Shown here: positions 43,356 to 52,120 of the stretch, in pieces | Layout of the letters: every line of letters begins with the position of its first letter | How positions within the stretch are numbered: the first letter of the stretch is position 1 | Origin: an uncultured Johnsonella sp. | GTDB lineage: Bacteria > Bacillota > Clostridia > Lachnospirales > Lachnospiraceae | Direction: 5' to 3' | DNA length: 64,000 bases | NCBI GenBank assembly: GCA_900766185.1 | Contig: CAAFUL010000125.1 | Coordinates: forward strand, 1-64,000 | The notes under the pieces: generated by a model | The model's database searches: none | What the model was told of the DNA's origin: nothing | What the model saw: the letters and a program-made list of their open reading frames with translations, nothing else | Translations under genes and position numbers: made by a program

Positions 43356-45845
43356 ATGGAGAGATTTACAAGTCAGGCTAAAGAGGCATTAAGACTTGCA
43401 AAGGAAGCGGCTATAGAACTGGAACACGGGCATGTAGGGACAGAACATATACTGCTTGGACTTGTAAGAGAAGGCAGGGGAGTAGCTGCCAGAGTGCTTA
43501 TGGCTAACGGACTTAGTGAAGATAAGATACTTGAAATAATAGAAAAACTCATGTTCAATGAGTATAATGACATAAAGGAAATGGAGATTTTACCGGACTA
43601 TACTCCGGCAGCAAACAGGGTGTTTGAAGGCGCTTATAATGAGGCTGTAAGATTTAAGTCTCCGCTTATAGGAACGGAGCATATACTTATAGCCATACTT
43701 AAAGAGCCGGACAGCATAGCGAACAAGTTGCTTAATACGCTTAATATCAATTTACATAAATTGTATACGGAAATCCTCGGTGCAGGCAATGAGGATATAA
43801 AAAGTACAAGAGCGGATGCGGACAGCGACTACGAAGGCGGTGCAGAGTCCGAAACAGCTACCTTGGATAAGTATTCAAGAGATTTAACGGAGCTTGCAAG
43901 ACAGGGTAAACTGGATCCTGTTATAGGCAGGGAGCAGGAAATAAACAGGGTAATGCAGGTTTTAAGCAGAAGAACAAAGAATAACCCCTGCCTTATAGGA
44001 GAGCCGGGAGTAGGGAAAACGGCAGTGGTGGAAGGTTTGGCACAGTCTATAATTGCAGGTTCGGTGCCTGAGACCCTACTTAATAAAAGAGTTGTTACTC
44101 TGGATTTATCCGGTATGATAGCAGGCTCAAAGTACAGAGGAGAGTTTGAGGAAAGAATTAAGAAGGTAATGTCTGAGATCATGGATTCAGGCAATATACT
44201 TTTATTTATAGATGAAATACATACTATAATAGGTGCCGGAGGTGCAGAGGGTGCTATAGATGCATCCAATATCTTAAAGCCTTCTTTGGCAAGAGGAGAG
44301 TTACAGCTTATAGGTGCAACCACTCTTGAAGAGTATAGAAAGCATATAGAAAAGGATGCCGCACTTGAAAGAAGGTTTCAGCCTATAAGAGTGGAAGAGC
44401 CAAGTGAAGAAGATGCCTACAAAATACTTTTAGGCCTAAGGCATAGATATGAAGAGCATCATAAAGTAGTGATAACCGATGAGGCGCTTAAAGAAGCTGT
44501 AAAGCTCTCAACAAGATATATTTCCGACAGATTTTTACCGGATAAGGCTATAGATGTAATAGATGAAGCCGCTTCTAAAAGCAGACTGGCAAGTTATATA
44601 GAGCCGGAAGAAATCAAGAAATTAATTAAAGATGTGGAAGAGCTTGAAAAGCAAAAGGAAGAGAGTGTAAAGCAGGAAAACTATGAGGAAGCCGGTAGAA
44701 TAAGAAACAAGCAAAGTAAGATAAAAAAAGAAATAGAAGATTTAAGAGCCAAGTGGCAGGAAGAAAAGACCAACAAGACCATAGTTATAAACGACTTTGA
44801 TGTAGCGGATGTCGTGTCGGTTTGGACTAAGATACCTGTTAAAAAATTAGCTCAGGAAGAGGCTGAAAGACTTAAAAATCTTGAAAATATATTACATACC
44901 AAAGTTATAGGTCAGGACGAGGCTATAGTTGCCGTATCAAAGGCAATAAGAAGGGGAAGAGTAGGACTTAAAGATCCGAAAAGACCTATAGGTTCATTCC
45001 TTTTCTTGGGACCTACCGGAGTAGGTAAGACTGAGCTTAGTAAAACCTTGGCAGAGGCTATGTTCGGAACGGAGTCTTCTCTTATAAGGGTTGATATGAG
45101 CGAATACATGGAGAAGCACTCCGTCTCAAAAATGGTAGGCTCACCTCCGGGCTATGTAGGCTATGATGAGGGCGGACAGTTATCTGAAAAGGTCAGAAGA
45201 AATCCCTATTCCGTAATATTGCTTGATGAGATCGAAAAGGCACATTCTGATGTGTTTAATATACTTTTGCAAGTTCTGGATGACGGTCATATCACTGACG
45301 CACAGGGAAGAAAGATAGACTTTAAGAATACTATTATTATTATGACCAGCAATGCCGGAGCACAGCATATAGTAGCTCCTAAACACTTAGGCTTTGCCTC
45401 AGCGGAAGACAGCAAGCAAAGTTATCAAAATATGAAGCAGGGTGTAATGGAAGAGATTAAGCGTATCTTTAAGCCGGAATTCCTAAATCGTATAGATGAA
45501 ACTATAGTATTCCATCAGCTTGATAAGGAAGATATGAAGAAGATCCTTGATATTATGCTTAAGTCCATAGAAGAAAGAGGAGCGCAGCAGCTTAACATCA
45601 AGTTCAAAATAAGTGAAGATGCTAAGGAGTATATAGTAGATAAGGCTTATGACAAGGCGTACGGAGCAAGACCGCTAAAGAGGACTTTGCAAAACCTTCT
45701 GGAAGATAAGTTGGCAGAGGATATACTGGACGGAAAGATAAAGGAAGACTCTGTAGTAGAGGTAGTTACAGAAGGATCTGATGAAAATAGACACATAGTT
45801 CTTAATATAGAAAAGGAAATTAAAGAGGAAACCATGGTGCAATAA
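43356..45845 (+). CDS. clpC: ClpC, AAA+ unfoldase of the ClpCP protease
   Basis: An 829-residue Hsp100 protein. Two Clp N repeats occupy residues 1-150. The first AAA+ domain has Walker A GEPGVGKT and Walker B LLFIDEIHT. A UVR-bearing middle domain follows (EAGRIRNKQSKI). The second AAA+ domain has GPTGVGKT, a pore loop VGSPPGYVGYDEGG and VILLDEIEKAH. It unfolds arginine-phosphorylated substrates for ClpP, which is not in this window. I start at the ATG at 43356 (AAGGAG seven bases before), since a further in-frame ATG at 43323 lacks a ribosome site and conservation. It is the last core gene of the stress operon. Confidence 0.95.
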   Translation: MERFTSQAKEALRLAKEAAIELEHGHVGTEHILLGLVREGRGVAARVLMANGLSEDKILEIIEKLMFNEYNDIKEMEILPDYTPAANRVFEGAYNEAVRFKSPLIGTEHILIAILKEPDSIANKLLNTLNINLHKLYTEILGAGNEDIKSTRADADSDYEGGAESETATLDKYSRDLTELARQGKLDPVIGREQEINRVMQVLSRRTKNNPCLIGEPGVGKTAVVEGLAQSIIAGSVPETLLNKRVVTLDLSGMIAGSKYRGEFEERIKKVMSEIMDSGNILLFIDEIHTIIGAGGAEGAIDASNILKPSLARGELQLIGATTLEEYRKHIEKDAALERRFQPIRVEEPSEEDAYKILLGLRHRYEEHHKVVITDEALKEAVKLSTRYISDRFLPDKAIDVIDEAASKSRLASYIEPEEIKKLIKDVEELEKQKEESVKQENYEEAGRIRNKQSKIKKEIEDLRAKWQEEKTNKTIVINDFDVADVVSVWTKIPVKKLAQEEAERLKNLENILHTKVIGQDEAIVAVSKAIRRGRVGLKDPKRPIGSFLFLGPTGVGKTELSKTLAEAMFGTESSLIRVDMSEYMEKHSVSKMVGSPPGYVGYDEGGQLSEKVRRNPYSVILLDEIEKAHSDVFNILLQVLDDGHITDAQGRKIDFKNTIIIMTSNAGAQHIVAPKHLGFASAEDSKQSYQNMKQGVMEEIKRIFKPEFLNRIDETIVFHQLDKEDMKKILDIMLKSIEERGAQQLNIKFKISEDAKEYIVDKAYDKAYGARPLKRTLQNLLEDKLAEDILDGKIKEDSVVEVVTEGSDENRHIVLNIEKEIKEETMVQ

Positions 45846-46071
45846 ACAGTTTTTACTTATTAACTAAAACTTCCAACACTCAAAATTGGGTCAGTACATT
45901 AAAAATCCATACTTAAGCTAACAAAATGTCGAAGTTTCAATCTACTGCTCTAATTGGGGGCATGGAAAGTTTGAGTTATTAAACATTTTTAAGTTGTTTT
46001 GATGAAGATTAATGAGCTACCTGAACTGTAACTCTTAATCAGAAAATAAGGAAACTTGCTTATAAAGTATC

Positions 46072-46143
46072 TTGTGTCAAAAAAATTTAAAGGTTATAAT
46101 GGAGTTGTTATTAAAGTAGACAGATAGCAGCTCCATTTTTATT
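46072..46143 (+). promoter_or_regulatory. Promoter and overlapping hairpin ahead of the radA unit
   Basis: TTGTGT (46072-46077), 17 bases and TATAAT (46095-46100) could start a transcript for the small gene and radA. An inverted repeat, AATGGAGTTG (46098-46107) with CAGCTCCATT (46128-46137), followed by TTTTTA, overlaps the -10. It may be the clpC-side terminator or an attenuator. The rest of the 45.8-46.2 kb gap holds no gene. Confidence 0.45.
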
Positions 46144-46183
46144 TACTAAAGCGGATTTGTTATGTTTAGAAGGAGGATATACT

Positions 46184-46603
46184 ATGTCTGTAGTAGACAG
46201 CTTAATAGGCAAGGAATCAAACGGGAAACTTTGTTTTGGAAACTATGAATTGCCTGAAAAAAAGAAGCTTAGTGATTATGAATATGAGGGTGACTTATAT
46301 AAGGTCAAGACCTTTGAACAGATAACTAAGCTTGAGAAAAACGGACTTTTTGTATATGAGTCTGTACCTGGGACTGCCGTACATGATTTCAGCATGAAGG
46401 CAGAGGGCGTAAGTTTTATAGTAGAAGGACCTGAAGATGCTCAAATAACTATAGGCTTGGAAGAAGAGACAGAATATGAAGTCTACGTGGATAATGTATT
46501 GCTTAGCAGCATGAAAACCAATCTAAGCGGTAAGTTGGCTATAGGTTTGGAACTTGATAAGGGTAAGAGTCTTGAAGTTAATATAAAAAAAGTAGAAAGA
46601 TAA
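46184..46603 (+). CDS. Small conserved protein often labelled endosialidase, function unknown
   Basis: A 139-residue acidic protein. It matches a small clostridial family that databases tend to name endosialidase, on what looks like weak evidence: no glycosidase motifs are visible. The pattern includes GDLYKVKTFEQITKLEKNGL, VPGTAVHDF and EVYVDNV. A beta-sandwich-like fold is plausible. I start at the ATG at 46184 (AAGGAGGATATACT just before it); the in-frame ATG at 46157 precedes the ribosome site. It sits between clpC and radA, which are usually adjacent. Confidence 0.75.
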   Translation: MSVVDSLIGKESNGKLCFGNYELPEKKKLSDYEYEGDLYKVKTFEQITKLEKNGLFVYESVPGTAVHDFSMKAEGVSFIVEGPEDAQITIGLEEETEYEVYVDNVLLSSMKTNLSGKLAIGLELDKGKSLEVNIKKVER

Positions 46604-46606
46604 TAT

Positions 46607-47974
46607 ATGGCGAAACTTAAGACAGTGTATTTTTGCAGCGAGTGCGGCTATGAGTCTTCAAAGTGGATGGGTCAATGTCCAAGCTGTAAGGAATGGAATA
46701 CTATGTCCGAGGAGACGGTTGCCAAACTTAAGAGTACCGGGGCTGTAGGCTCCGGTACTCTTAGTACTGATAAAGAGGCTGTGCATATTGACGAAATAGA
46801 GCTGTATGAAGAGGACAGATACCGTACGGGCTTTGAAGAGCTTGACAGAGTTTTGGGAAGCGGTATAGTGGCAGGCTCTCTGGTACTTGTGGGAGGTGAT
46901 CCGGGTATAGGCAAATCCACCATACTTTTGCAGGTATGCAGAAACCTTGCAATGTCCGGTAAAAGTGTACTTTATGTATCGGGAGAAGAGAGCCTAAAGC
47001 AGATAAAACTCAGGGCTTTAAGAATAGGCAGTATTGAAGGAGATCTCAGATTCTTATGTGAGACCGATGTCAATACCATAGTGGCAATTATAGGTAAGTA
47101 CAAGCCGCAGGTAGTTATAATCGACTCCATACAAACGATGTATATAGATGAACTTCCCTCTGCACAGGGAAGCGTTACACAAGTAAGGGAAAGTACCCTA
47201 AGACTTATGCAGTTGGCAAAGCAAAGTTCCACGGCAATATTTATAGTGGGTCATGTGACAAAAGACGGTCAGGTGGCAGGTCCGAGAACCTTGGAACATA
47301 TGGTAGACACGGTGCTTTACTTTGAGGGTGAAAGAAGCGTGTCATACAGGATAATAAGAGCCGTTAAGAATAGATTCGGCTCTACCAACGAGATAGGTGT
47401 TTTTGAAATGCGCAGTAAGGGCTTGGTGGAGGTAAGTAATCCTTCCGAATATATGCTCTCAGGCAGACCGATAAGCGCCTCGGGCTCGGTGGTTTCCTGT
47501 CTTTTGGAGGGCAGCAGACCGCTTTTGGTTGAGGTACAGGCATTGGTTACTCCCACGAACTTCGGGATGCCAAAAAGGACAGCGGTGGGAACGGACTTTA
47601 ACAGAGTCAGCCTTCTTATGGCAGTTATAGAAAAACGCTGCCTTATGCAAATGAGCAAGTATGATGCCTATATTAATATAGCCGGAGGCATGAGAATGAA
47701 TGAACCGGCTCTTGATTTGGCTATAGTTTTAGCCCTGGTATCAAGTCTCAAAAATAAAGCCATAGATGACAAGGTTGTTATATTTGGAGAAGTTGGACTT
47801 TCCGGAGAAGTAAGAGCCGTGTCTATGTCGGAACTTAGAATAAGAGAAGCCTATAAATTAGGCTTTGAAACCTGTATACTGCCAAAGGCGGTATGCGATA
47901 AATTAAATTACAAAGGAAATATGAAGCTTATAGCCGTTAATAATATAAGAGAGGCTATAGATGCTCTTATGTAG
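46607..47974 (+). CDS. radA: RadA/Sms, DNA repair and recombination ATPase
   Basis: A 455-residue protein. The zinc finger is CSECGYESSKWMGQCPSCKEW (the four cysteines at about 10, 13, 24 and 27). Walker A is GGDPGIGKST, and the RadA-specific KNRFGSTNEIGVFEM motif follows. The C-terminal third has a Lon-protease-like domain (AVGTDFNRVSLLMAV). It promotes branch migration in recombination. It starts four bases after the small gene. The clpC-radA neighbourhood is common in Firmicutes. The cobalamin genes follow after 14 bases. Confidence 0.93.
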   Translation: MAKLKTVYFCSECGYESSKWMGQCPSCKEWNTMSEETVAKLKSTGAVGSGTLSTDKEAVHIDEIELYEEDRYRTGFEELDRVLGSGIVAGSLVLVGGDPGIGKSTILLQVCRNLAMSGKSVLYVSGEESLKQIKLRALRIGSIEGDLRFLCETDVNTIVAIIGKYKPQVVIIDSIQTMYIDELPSAQGSVTQVRESTLRLMQLAKQSSTAIFIVGHVTKDGQVAGPRTLEHMVDTVLYFEGERSVSYRIIRAVKNRFGSTNEIGVFEMRSKGLVEVSNPSEYMLSGRPISASGSVVSCLLEGSRPLLVEVQALVTPTNFGMPKRTAVGTDFNRVSLLMAVIEKRCLMQMSKYDAYINIAGGMRMNEPALDLAIVLALVSSLKNKAIDDKVVIFGEVGLSGEVRAVSMSELRIREAYKLGFETCILPKAVCDKLNYKGNMKLIAVNNIREAIDALM

Positions 47975-47988
47975 ATAAGGAGAATATT

Positions 47989-48741
47989 ATGGTTTGGTTT
48001 ATAGGTGCCGGTTCCGGTGATCCGGAACTGCTTACTATAAAAGCTAAAAAAATTATAGATGAAAGTGATGTAATTATATATGCAGGCTCTTTAGTCAATA
48101 AAGAAGTTCTAAGCTCGGCTAAGGAGAGTGCGGTAATATATAACAGTGCCTCAATGAATTTGGATGAGGTCATAGAAGTTATGAAGGATGCACATGAAAA
48201 GGGGCTTAAGGTCGCAAGGGTGCATACCGGAGATCCGTCAATATACGGTGCTCACAGGGAACAAATGAGAGAACTTGATAAGCTCGGTATAAAATACAAG
48301 GTTGTGCCCGGAGTAAGTTCCTTCCTTGCAGCCGCTGCAACCCTTAATTTGGAATACACCCTTCCGGGAGTATCACAGACAGTAATACTTACCCGTATGG
48401 AGGGAAGAACTCCCATGCCCAAGGGAGAGAGTATAGAAGAACTTGCAGTACACCAGGCAAGCATGGTTATATTTTTAAGCATATCCATGATAGAAGAGTT
48501 GGTTGAAAAATTATGTACCTCATATCCTAAGAACACCAAGGTTGCGGTAGTATATAAGGCGAGCTGGGAAGATGAAAAACGCATAGTATCAACTTTGGAA
48601 AATATAGCCGAGGAAGTTAAAAAAGCAGGCATAGGAAAGACAGCCCTCGTAATAGTGGGCAATGCCTTAGGAGATGAGTTTGAAGTATCCAGACTCTATG
48701 ACAAGCATTTTTCGCATGAGTATAGAAAGGCAAGCGTATAA
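47989..48741 (+). CDS. cobM: Precorrin-4 C11-methyltransferase (CobM/CbiF)
   Basis: A 250-residue SAM-dependent tetrapyrrole methylase of cobalamin biosynthesis. It has the N-terminal GAGSGDPELLT motif, ARVHTGDPSIYGA and VPGVSSFLAAAA of the TP_methylase family, and LTRMEGRTPMP as in CbiF. In the anaerobic pathway, the expected route here, CbiF methylates cobalt-precorrin-4. The gene has an AAGGAG site and follows radA closely. No cobalt chelatase is seen in the window, so the rest of the pathway must be elsewhere. Confidence 0.9.
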   Translation: MVWFIGAGSGDPELLTIKAKKIIDESDVIIYAGSLVNKEVLSSAKESAVIYNSASMNLDEVIEVMKDAHEKGLKVARVHTGDPSIYGAHREQMRELDKLGIKYKVVPGVSSFLAAAATLNLEYTLPGVSQTVILTRMEGRTPMPKGESIEELAVHQASMVIFLSISMIEELVEKLCTSYPKNTKVAVVYKASWEDEKRIVSTLENIAEEVKKAGIGKTALVIVGNALGDEFEVSRLYDKHFSHEYRKASV

Positions 48742-48742
48742 G

Positions 48743-49810
48743 ATGCATGGCGGAGATATATATAATGTTTCTAAAGAGCTGAATAAGGATTACAAAGAAG
48801 TATATGATTTTTCAGCAAACATTAATCCTTTAGGTCTAAGTAAGGCTATAAAGGACAGTATTACAGAAAATGTGGAAAAGCTTATACATTACCCCGACAG
48901 ATACGCACATAAACTCAAAGAGCTTGTTGCCAAAAAGTATCATATAGCAAAGGATAATATAGCAGTAGGCAATGGAGCCGAAGAACTTATGTATAGGCTT
49001 ATACATACATATAGAAAGGGGCTAAGGGCACTTATACCGATTCCTACCTTTATGGCTTATGAGGAGTCCTTAAGTTATAATAAGGAAAATATTATTGAAA
49101 ATTATAATATAGATCTTGATAAGGGTATAGACAAAGACATACTTGACTGTATTCATAAAGAGCTTGACCTTATGTATCTTTGTTTGCCGAATAACCCTAT
49201 AGGATCTCTTATAGATGAAAATGTGCTTTTAGAGATTATAAAAAAGACTTCAAAACTAAAAGTGAGGTTGGTAATTGACATAAGTTTTATGGACTTTGTT
49301 GAGCAGAATAAAAAAATCGATGTATACAGCTATGCGAAACAATTTGAGAATATAATTTTAATAAATTCTTTTACCAAAGTCTATGCAATTCCGGGACTTA
49401 GACTTGGCATACTGTATACAGAAGATAAGGAGCTGCTTAAGGAACTTGCCTTGGTAGCGCCTACTTGGGTTGCCAATACTTTGGCTCTTCTTGCAGGAGA
49501 GGCAGCCTTGGAGCATGAAAAAGATTATGAGTCGCTTCCCGACTATGTATCAAAAGAAAGAGCTTATCTTAGTCAAAAGCTTGAAGGCTTAGGCTTTAGG
49601 GTATATAAGTCTTATGCAAATTACCTGCTTTTTTATTGCGATAATATAAAGGATCTATACTCAAAACTGCTTACTAAAAATATAATAATAAGAAAATGTG
49701 AGACGATCAAGGGGCTTTTGGAAAATCATTACAGAATAGCTGTAAGGACTCACGAAGAAAATGAATATTTTATAAAAAGCTTAAAAGAACTCGTAAAGGA
49801 GATTAAATAG
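48743..49810 (+). CDS. cobD: L-threonine-O-3-phosphate decarboxylase (CobD), PLP enzyme
   Basis: A 355-residue class I/II aminotransferase-fold PLP enzyme. It has HGGDIYNVSKEL at the start (the Salmonella CobD-like pattern), FSANINPLG, then IGSLIDE, and the PLP lysine region LINSFTKVYAIPGLRLGIL. CobD makes the aminopropanol phosphate side chain. I begin at the ATG at 48743, one base after the CobM stop; a longer frame begins inside cobM and is unlikely. It overlaps the start of cobQ by one base. Confidence 0.85.
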   Translation: MHGGDIYNVSKELNKDYKEVYDFSANINPLGLSKAIKDSITENVEKLIHYPDRYAHKLKELVAKKYHIAKDNIAVGNGAEELMYRLIHTYRKGLRALIPIPTFMAYEESLSYNKENIIENYNIDLDKGIDKDILDCIHKELDLMYLCLPNNPIGSLIDENVLLEIIKKTSKLKVRLVIDISFMDFVEQNKKIDVYSYAKQFENIILINSFTKVYAIPGLRLGILYTEDKELLKELALVAPTWVANTLALLAGEAALEHEKDYESLPDYVSKERAYLSQKLEGLGFRVYKSYANYLLFYCDNIKDLYSKLLTKNIIIRKCETIKGLLENHYRIAVRTHEENEYFIKSLKELVKEIK

Positions 49811-51321
49811 TGGCAAAGGTAATTATGGTACAGGGGACTATGTCCAATTCCGGAAAAAGTTTTGTAACGGCAGGTCTTTGCAGAGTATTTAAGCAAGATG
49901 GATATAAGGTGGCTCCTTTTAAGTCTCAAAATATGGCTAACAATTCATATATTACCAAAGACGGTAAGGAAATGGGAAGGGCACAGGCTATGCAAGCCGA
50001 AGCCTGTGATATAGAGCCAAGTGTGTATATGAACCCCATACTCCTAAAACCCAACTCCGATATGGGCTCTCAGGTCATTATTTTAGGCAAAGTCTATGGC
50101 AATATGAAGGCAAGAGAGTACTTTGCGAAAAAAAAGAACTATGTGGAATACATAATGCACTCTTATGAGGAGCTTTCTAAGGAGTATGACATAATTGTGG
50201 TTGAGGGTGCAGGCTCTCCGGCAGAGATCAACCTTATGGAAGATGACATAGTCAATATGGGCTTGGCAAAGATGCTTAATGCACCCGTGCTGCTTGTAGG
50301 TGATATAGACAGAGGAGGGGTATTTGCCTCTTTATACGGTACCGTAAAGCTTTTAGAGCCTGAAGATCAAAAAAGGGTAAAAGGTCTTATAATAAATAAA
50401 TTTCGTGGAGATATAGACATATTAAAGCCCGGAATAGGTATGATAGAAGAAAAACTGGGTATAGGGGTACTGGGTACCATACCTATGAAATATATCGATA
50501 TAGATGATGAGGACAGCCTTTCTTCAAGGCTTGAGGAGAATAAAAATAAAGCAATTAAAGCTATAGATATAGCAGTAATAAGGTTTGACCATATATCCAA
50601 CTTTACTGATTTTAATGCCTTATCGAGAATAGATTCGGTTTCGCTAAGATATGTCAAAAGAGCAGATGAACTTAAAGAGCCGGATATTGTTATACTGCCT
50701 GGAAGTAAAAGTACTATAAGTGATTTATTTAAGTTAAGAGAATCAGGTCTTGAAAGCCGAATAATGAAATTAGTTGAAAAAGGCAGTATGTTAATAGGTA
50801 TATGCGGAGGCTTTCAAATGCTCGGAAAGTATATAGTTGATGAAGAAGGAGTAGAGTACAAGGGCAGAGTTGAAGGTATGGGACTTTTGAATGCATATAC
50901 AAAGTTCAGTACAGATAAAAGTCTGAATAACGGAGTATATAAACTAAACACCAAGGTAGAGCTTTGTAAGGGATTAAGTAACACAAGTGTGGAAGGCTAT
51001 GAAATACACATGGGGCAAACTTACAGCTTAGGCGATGATGAGCAGCTGTTACTTGAGGAAGGTGTTGAGGCGGATAGCCAAAGAGTGCTTGGACTTATTA
51101 ATAAAAAGTGTTTCGGAACATATTTACACGGTATTTTTGATAATGAAGAGTTTACTCGAAATTTACTTAATACAGTGGCAGAAAAAAAGGGAGTGGAACT
51201 TAAGGAGGACTTTGTAAGTACCGAAGATTATAAAAAAAGAGAGTATGATAAATTAGCGGACTTGGTAAGGAATTCCCTTGATATGGAAAAGCTTTATAAG
51301 ATACTTGACTTAAAAGACTGA
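49810..51321 (+). CDS. cobQ: Cobyric acid synthase (CobQ/CbiP)
   Basis: A 503-residue glutamine-dependent amidotransferase that amidates side chains of the corrin ring. The N-terminal P-loop-like motif is GTMSNSGKSFVTAGLCR. LLVGDIDRGGVFASLYGT is in the synthetase domain. The C-terminal class I-like glutaminase domain has the catalytic cysteine in GICGGFQMLG, and a histidine in YLHGIFD. The start is GTG at 49810, overlapping the cobD stop by one base. The ribosome site AAAGGAG lies about 8 bases upstream. The enzyme acts late in the pathway. Confidence 0.92.
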   Translation: MAKVIMVQGTMSNSGKSFVTAGLCRVFKQDGYKVAPFKSQNMANNSYITKDGKEMGRAQAMQAEACDIEPSVYMNPILLKPNSDMGSQVIILGKVYGNMKAREYFAKKKNYVEYIMHSYEELSKEYDIIVVEGAGSPAEINLMEDDIVNMGLAKMLNAPVLLVGDIDRGGVFASLYGTVKLLEPEDQKRVKGLIINKFRGDIDILKPGIGMIEEKLGIGVLGTIPMKYIDIDDEDSLSSRLEENKNKAIKAIDIAVIRFDHISNFTDFNALSRIDSVSLRYVKRADELKEPDIVILPGSKSTISDLFKLRESGLESRIMKLVEKGSMLIGICGGFQMLGKYIVDEEGVEYKGRVEGMGLLNAYTKFSTDKSLNNGVYKLNTKVELCKGLSNTSVEGYEIHMGQTYSLGDDEQLLLEEGVEADSQRVLGLINKKCFGTYLHGIFDNEEFTRNLLNTVAEKKGVELKEDFVSTEDYKKREYDKLADLVRNSLDMEKLYKILDLKD

Positions 51322-51454
51322 TAGACGAAATTTACTTGCAATAAAATAGTTATAATTTGGGCGGGGCGTTCATCTTCGTCAAAAAAAACTAAAAATAGTG
51401 TAAATTTACTTATTAAAAAGAGGATTATATAATATAGATAGAAAGGTTTTAAAA

Positions 51455-52111
51455 ATGTTAAAAGATATAATGATAATAGCTCCTGAGAAGATAGAAGCGG
51501 AAAGCATGAGAATGATAGAAAGTGAGATGGATAAGAAGGCTTTGGAGAGTTTTACAGCCGAAGAGCTTAAAGTTGTAAAAAGATGTATACATACTTCTGC
51601 AGACTTTGATTATCAAACAAATCTTGTTTTTGGAAATGATGCTTTGAACAGAGGCTTTGAAGCTTTTAAAAAGGGAGCATTTATAATTACCGATACAAAG
51701 ATGGCACTTGCCGGAATCAATAAAACCTCTTTGCAGGTACTAAACTCTGATGCAAGATGTTTTATTTCCGATGAAGATATAATAAAAGAAGCCAAGGAAA
51801 GAGGAGTTACAAGGGCTTGCGTAAGTATGGAAAGAGCTTTTGAGCTAAGCAAGACTACGGATAAGGCTATAGTTATAGCTGTGGGAAATGCACCTACAGC
51901 CCTTATAAGACTTTATGAGCTTATAGAACAGGGCTTTAAGCCTGATTTGATCATAGGAGTACCTGTGGGCTTTGTAAATGTAGTTGAGTCAAAGAATTTG
52001 ATACTTGAAACTAAGGTACCTCATATAGTAGCTAAGGGAAGAAAGGGCGGAAGCAATATAGCTGCTGCTATAATCAATGCTATAATATATCAGTTAAAAA
52101 GACTTGATTAG
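51455..52111 (+). CDS. cbiC: Cobalt-precorrin-8 methylmutase (CbiC/CobH)
   Basis: A 218-residue enzyme that moves the methyl group from C11 to C12 in the corrin ring. The family pattern includes APEKIEAESMRMIE and CIHTSADFDYQ with the catalytic histidine, and PVGFVNVVESKNLIL and GRKGGSNIAAAIINA near the end. It follows cobQ after about 130 bases with a separate ribosome site (GAAAGG). It is followed by a DUF4317 gene that is not known to act in this pathway. Confidence 0.9.
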   Translation: MLKDIMIIAPEKIEAESMRMIESEMDKKALESFTAEELKVVKRCIHTSADFDYQTNLVFGNDALNRGFEAFKKGAFIITDTKMALAGINKTSLQVLNSDARCFISDEDIIKEAKERGVTRACVSMERAFELSKTTDKAIVIAVGNAPTALIRLYELIEQGFKPDLIIGVPVGFVNVVESKNLILETKVPHIVAKGRKGGSNIAAAIINAIIYQLKRLD

Positions 52112-52120
52112 GAGTAGTTT

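Noticed and set aside
43829..44323. 164-codon minus-strand frame inside clpC
   Set aside because: It is the shadow of the conserved AAA+ domain and is Ser/Pro-rich as expected from antisense codons.
47841..47988. Cobalamin riboswitch ahead of the cob genes
   Set aside because: The spacer after radA is only 14 bases, and no B12-box-like sequence is visible.
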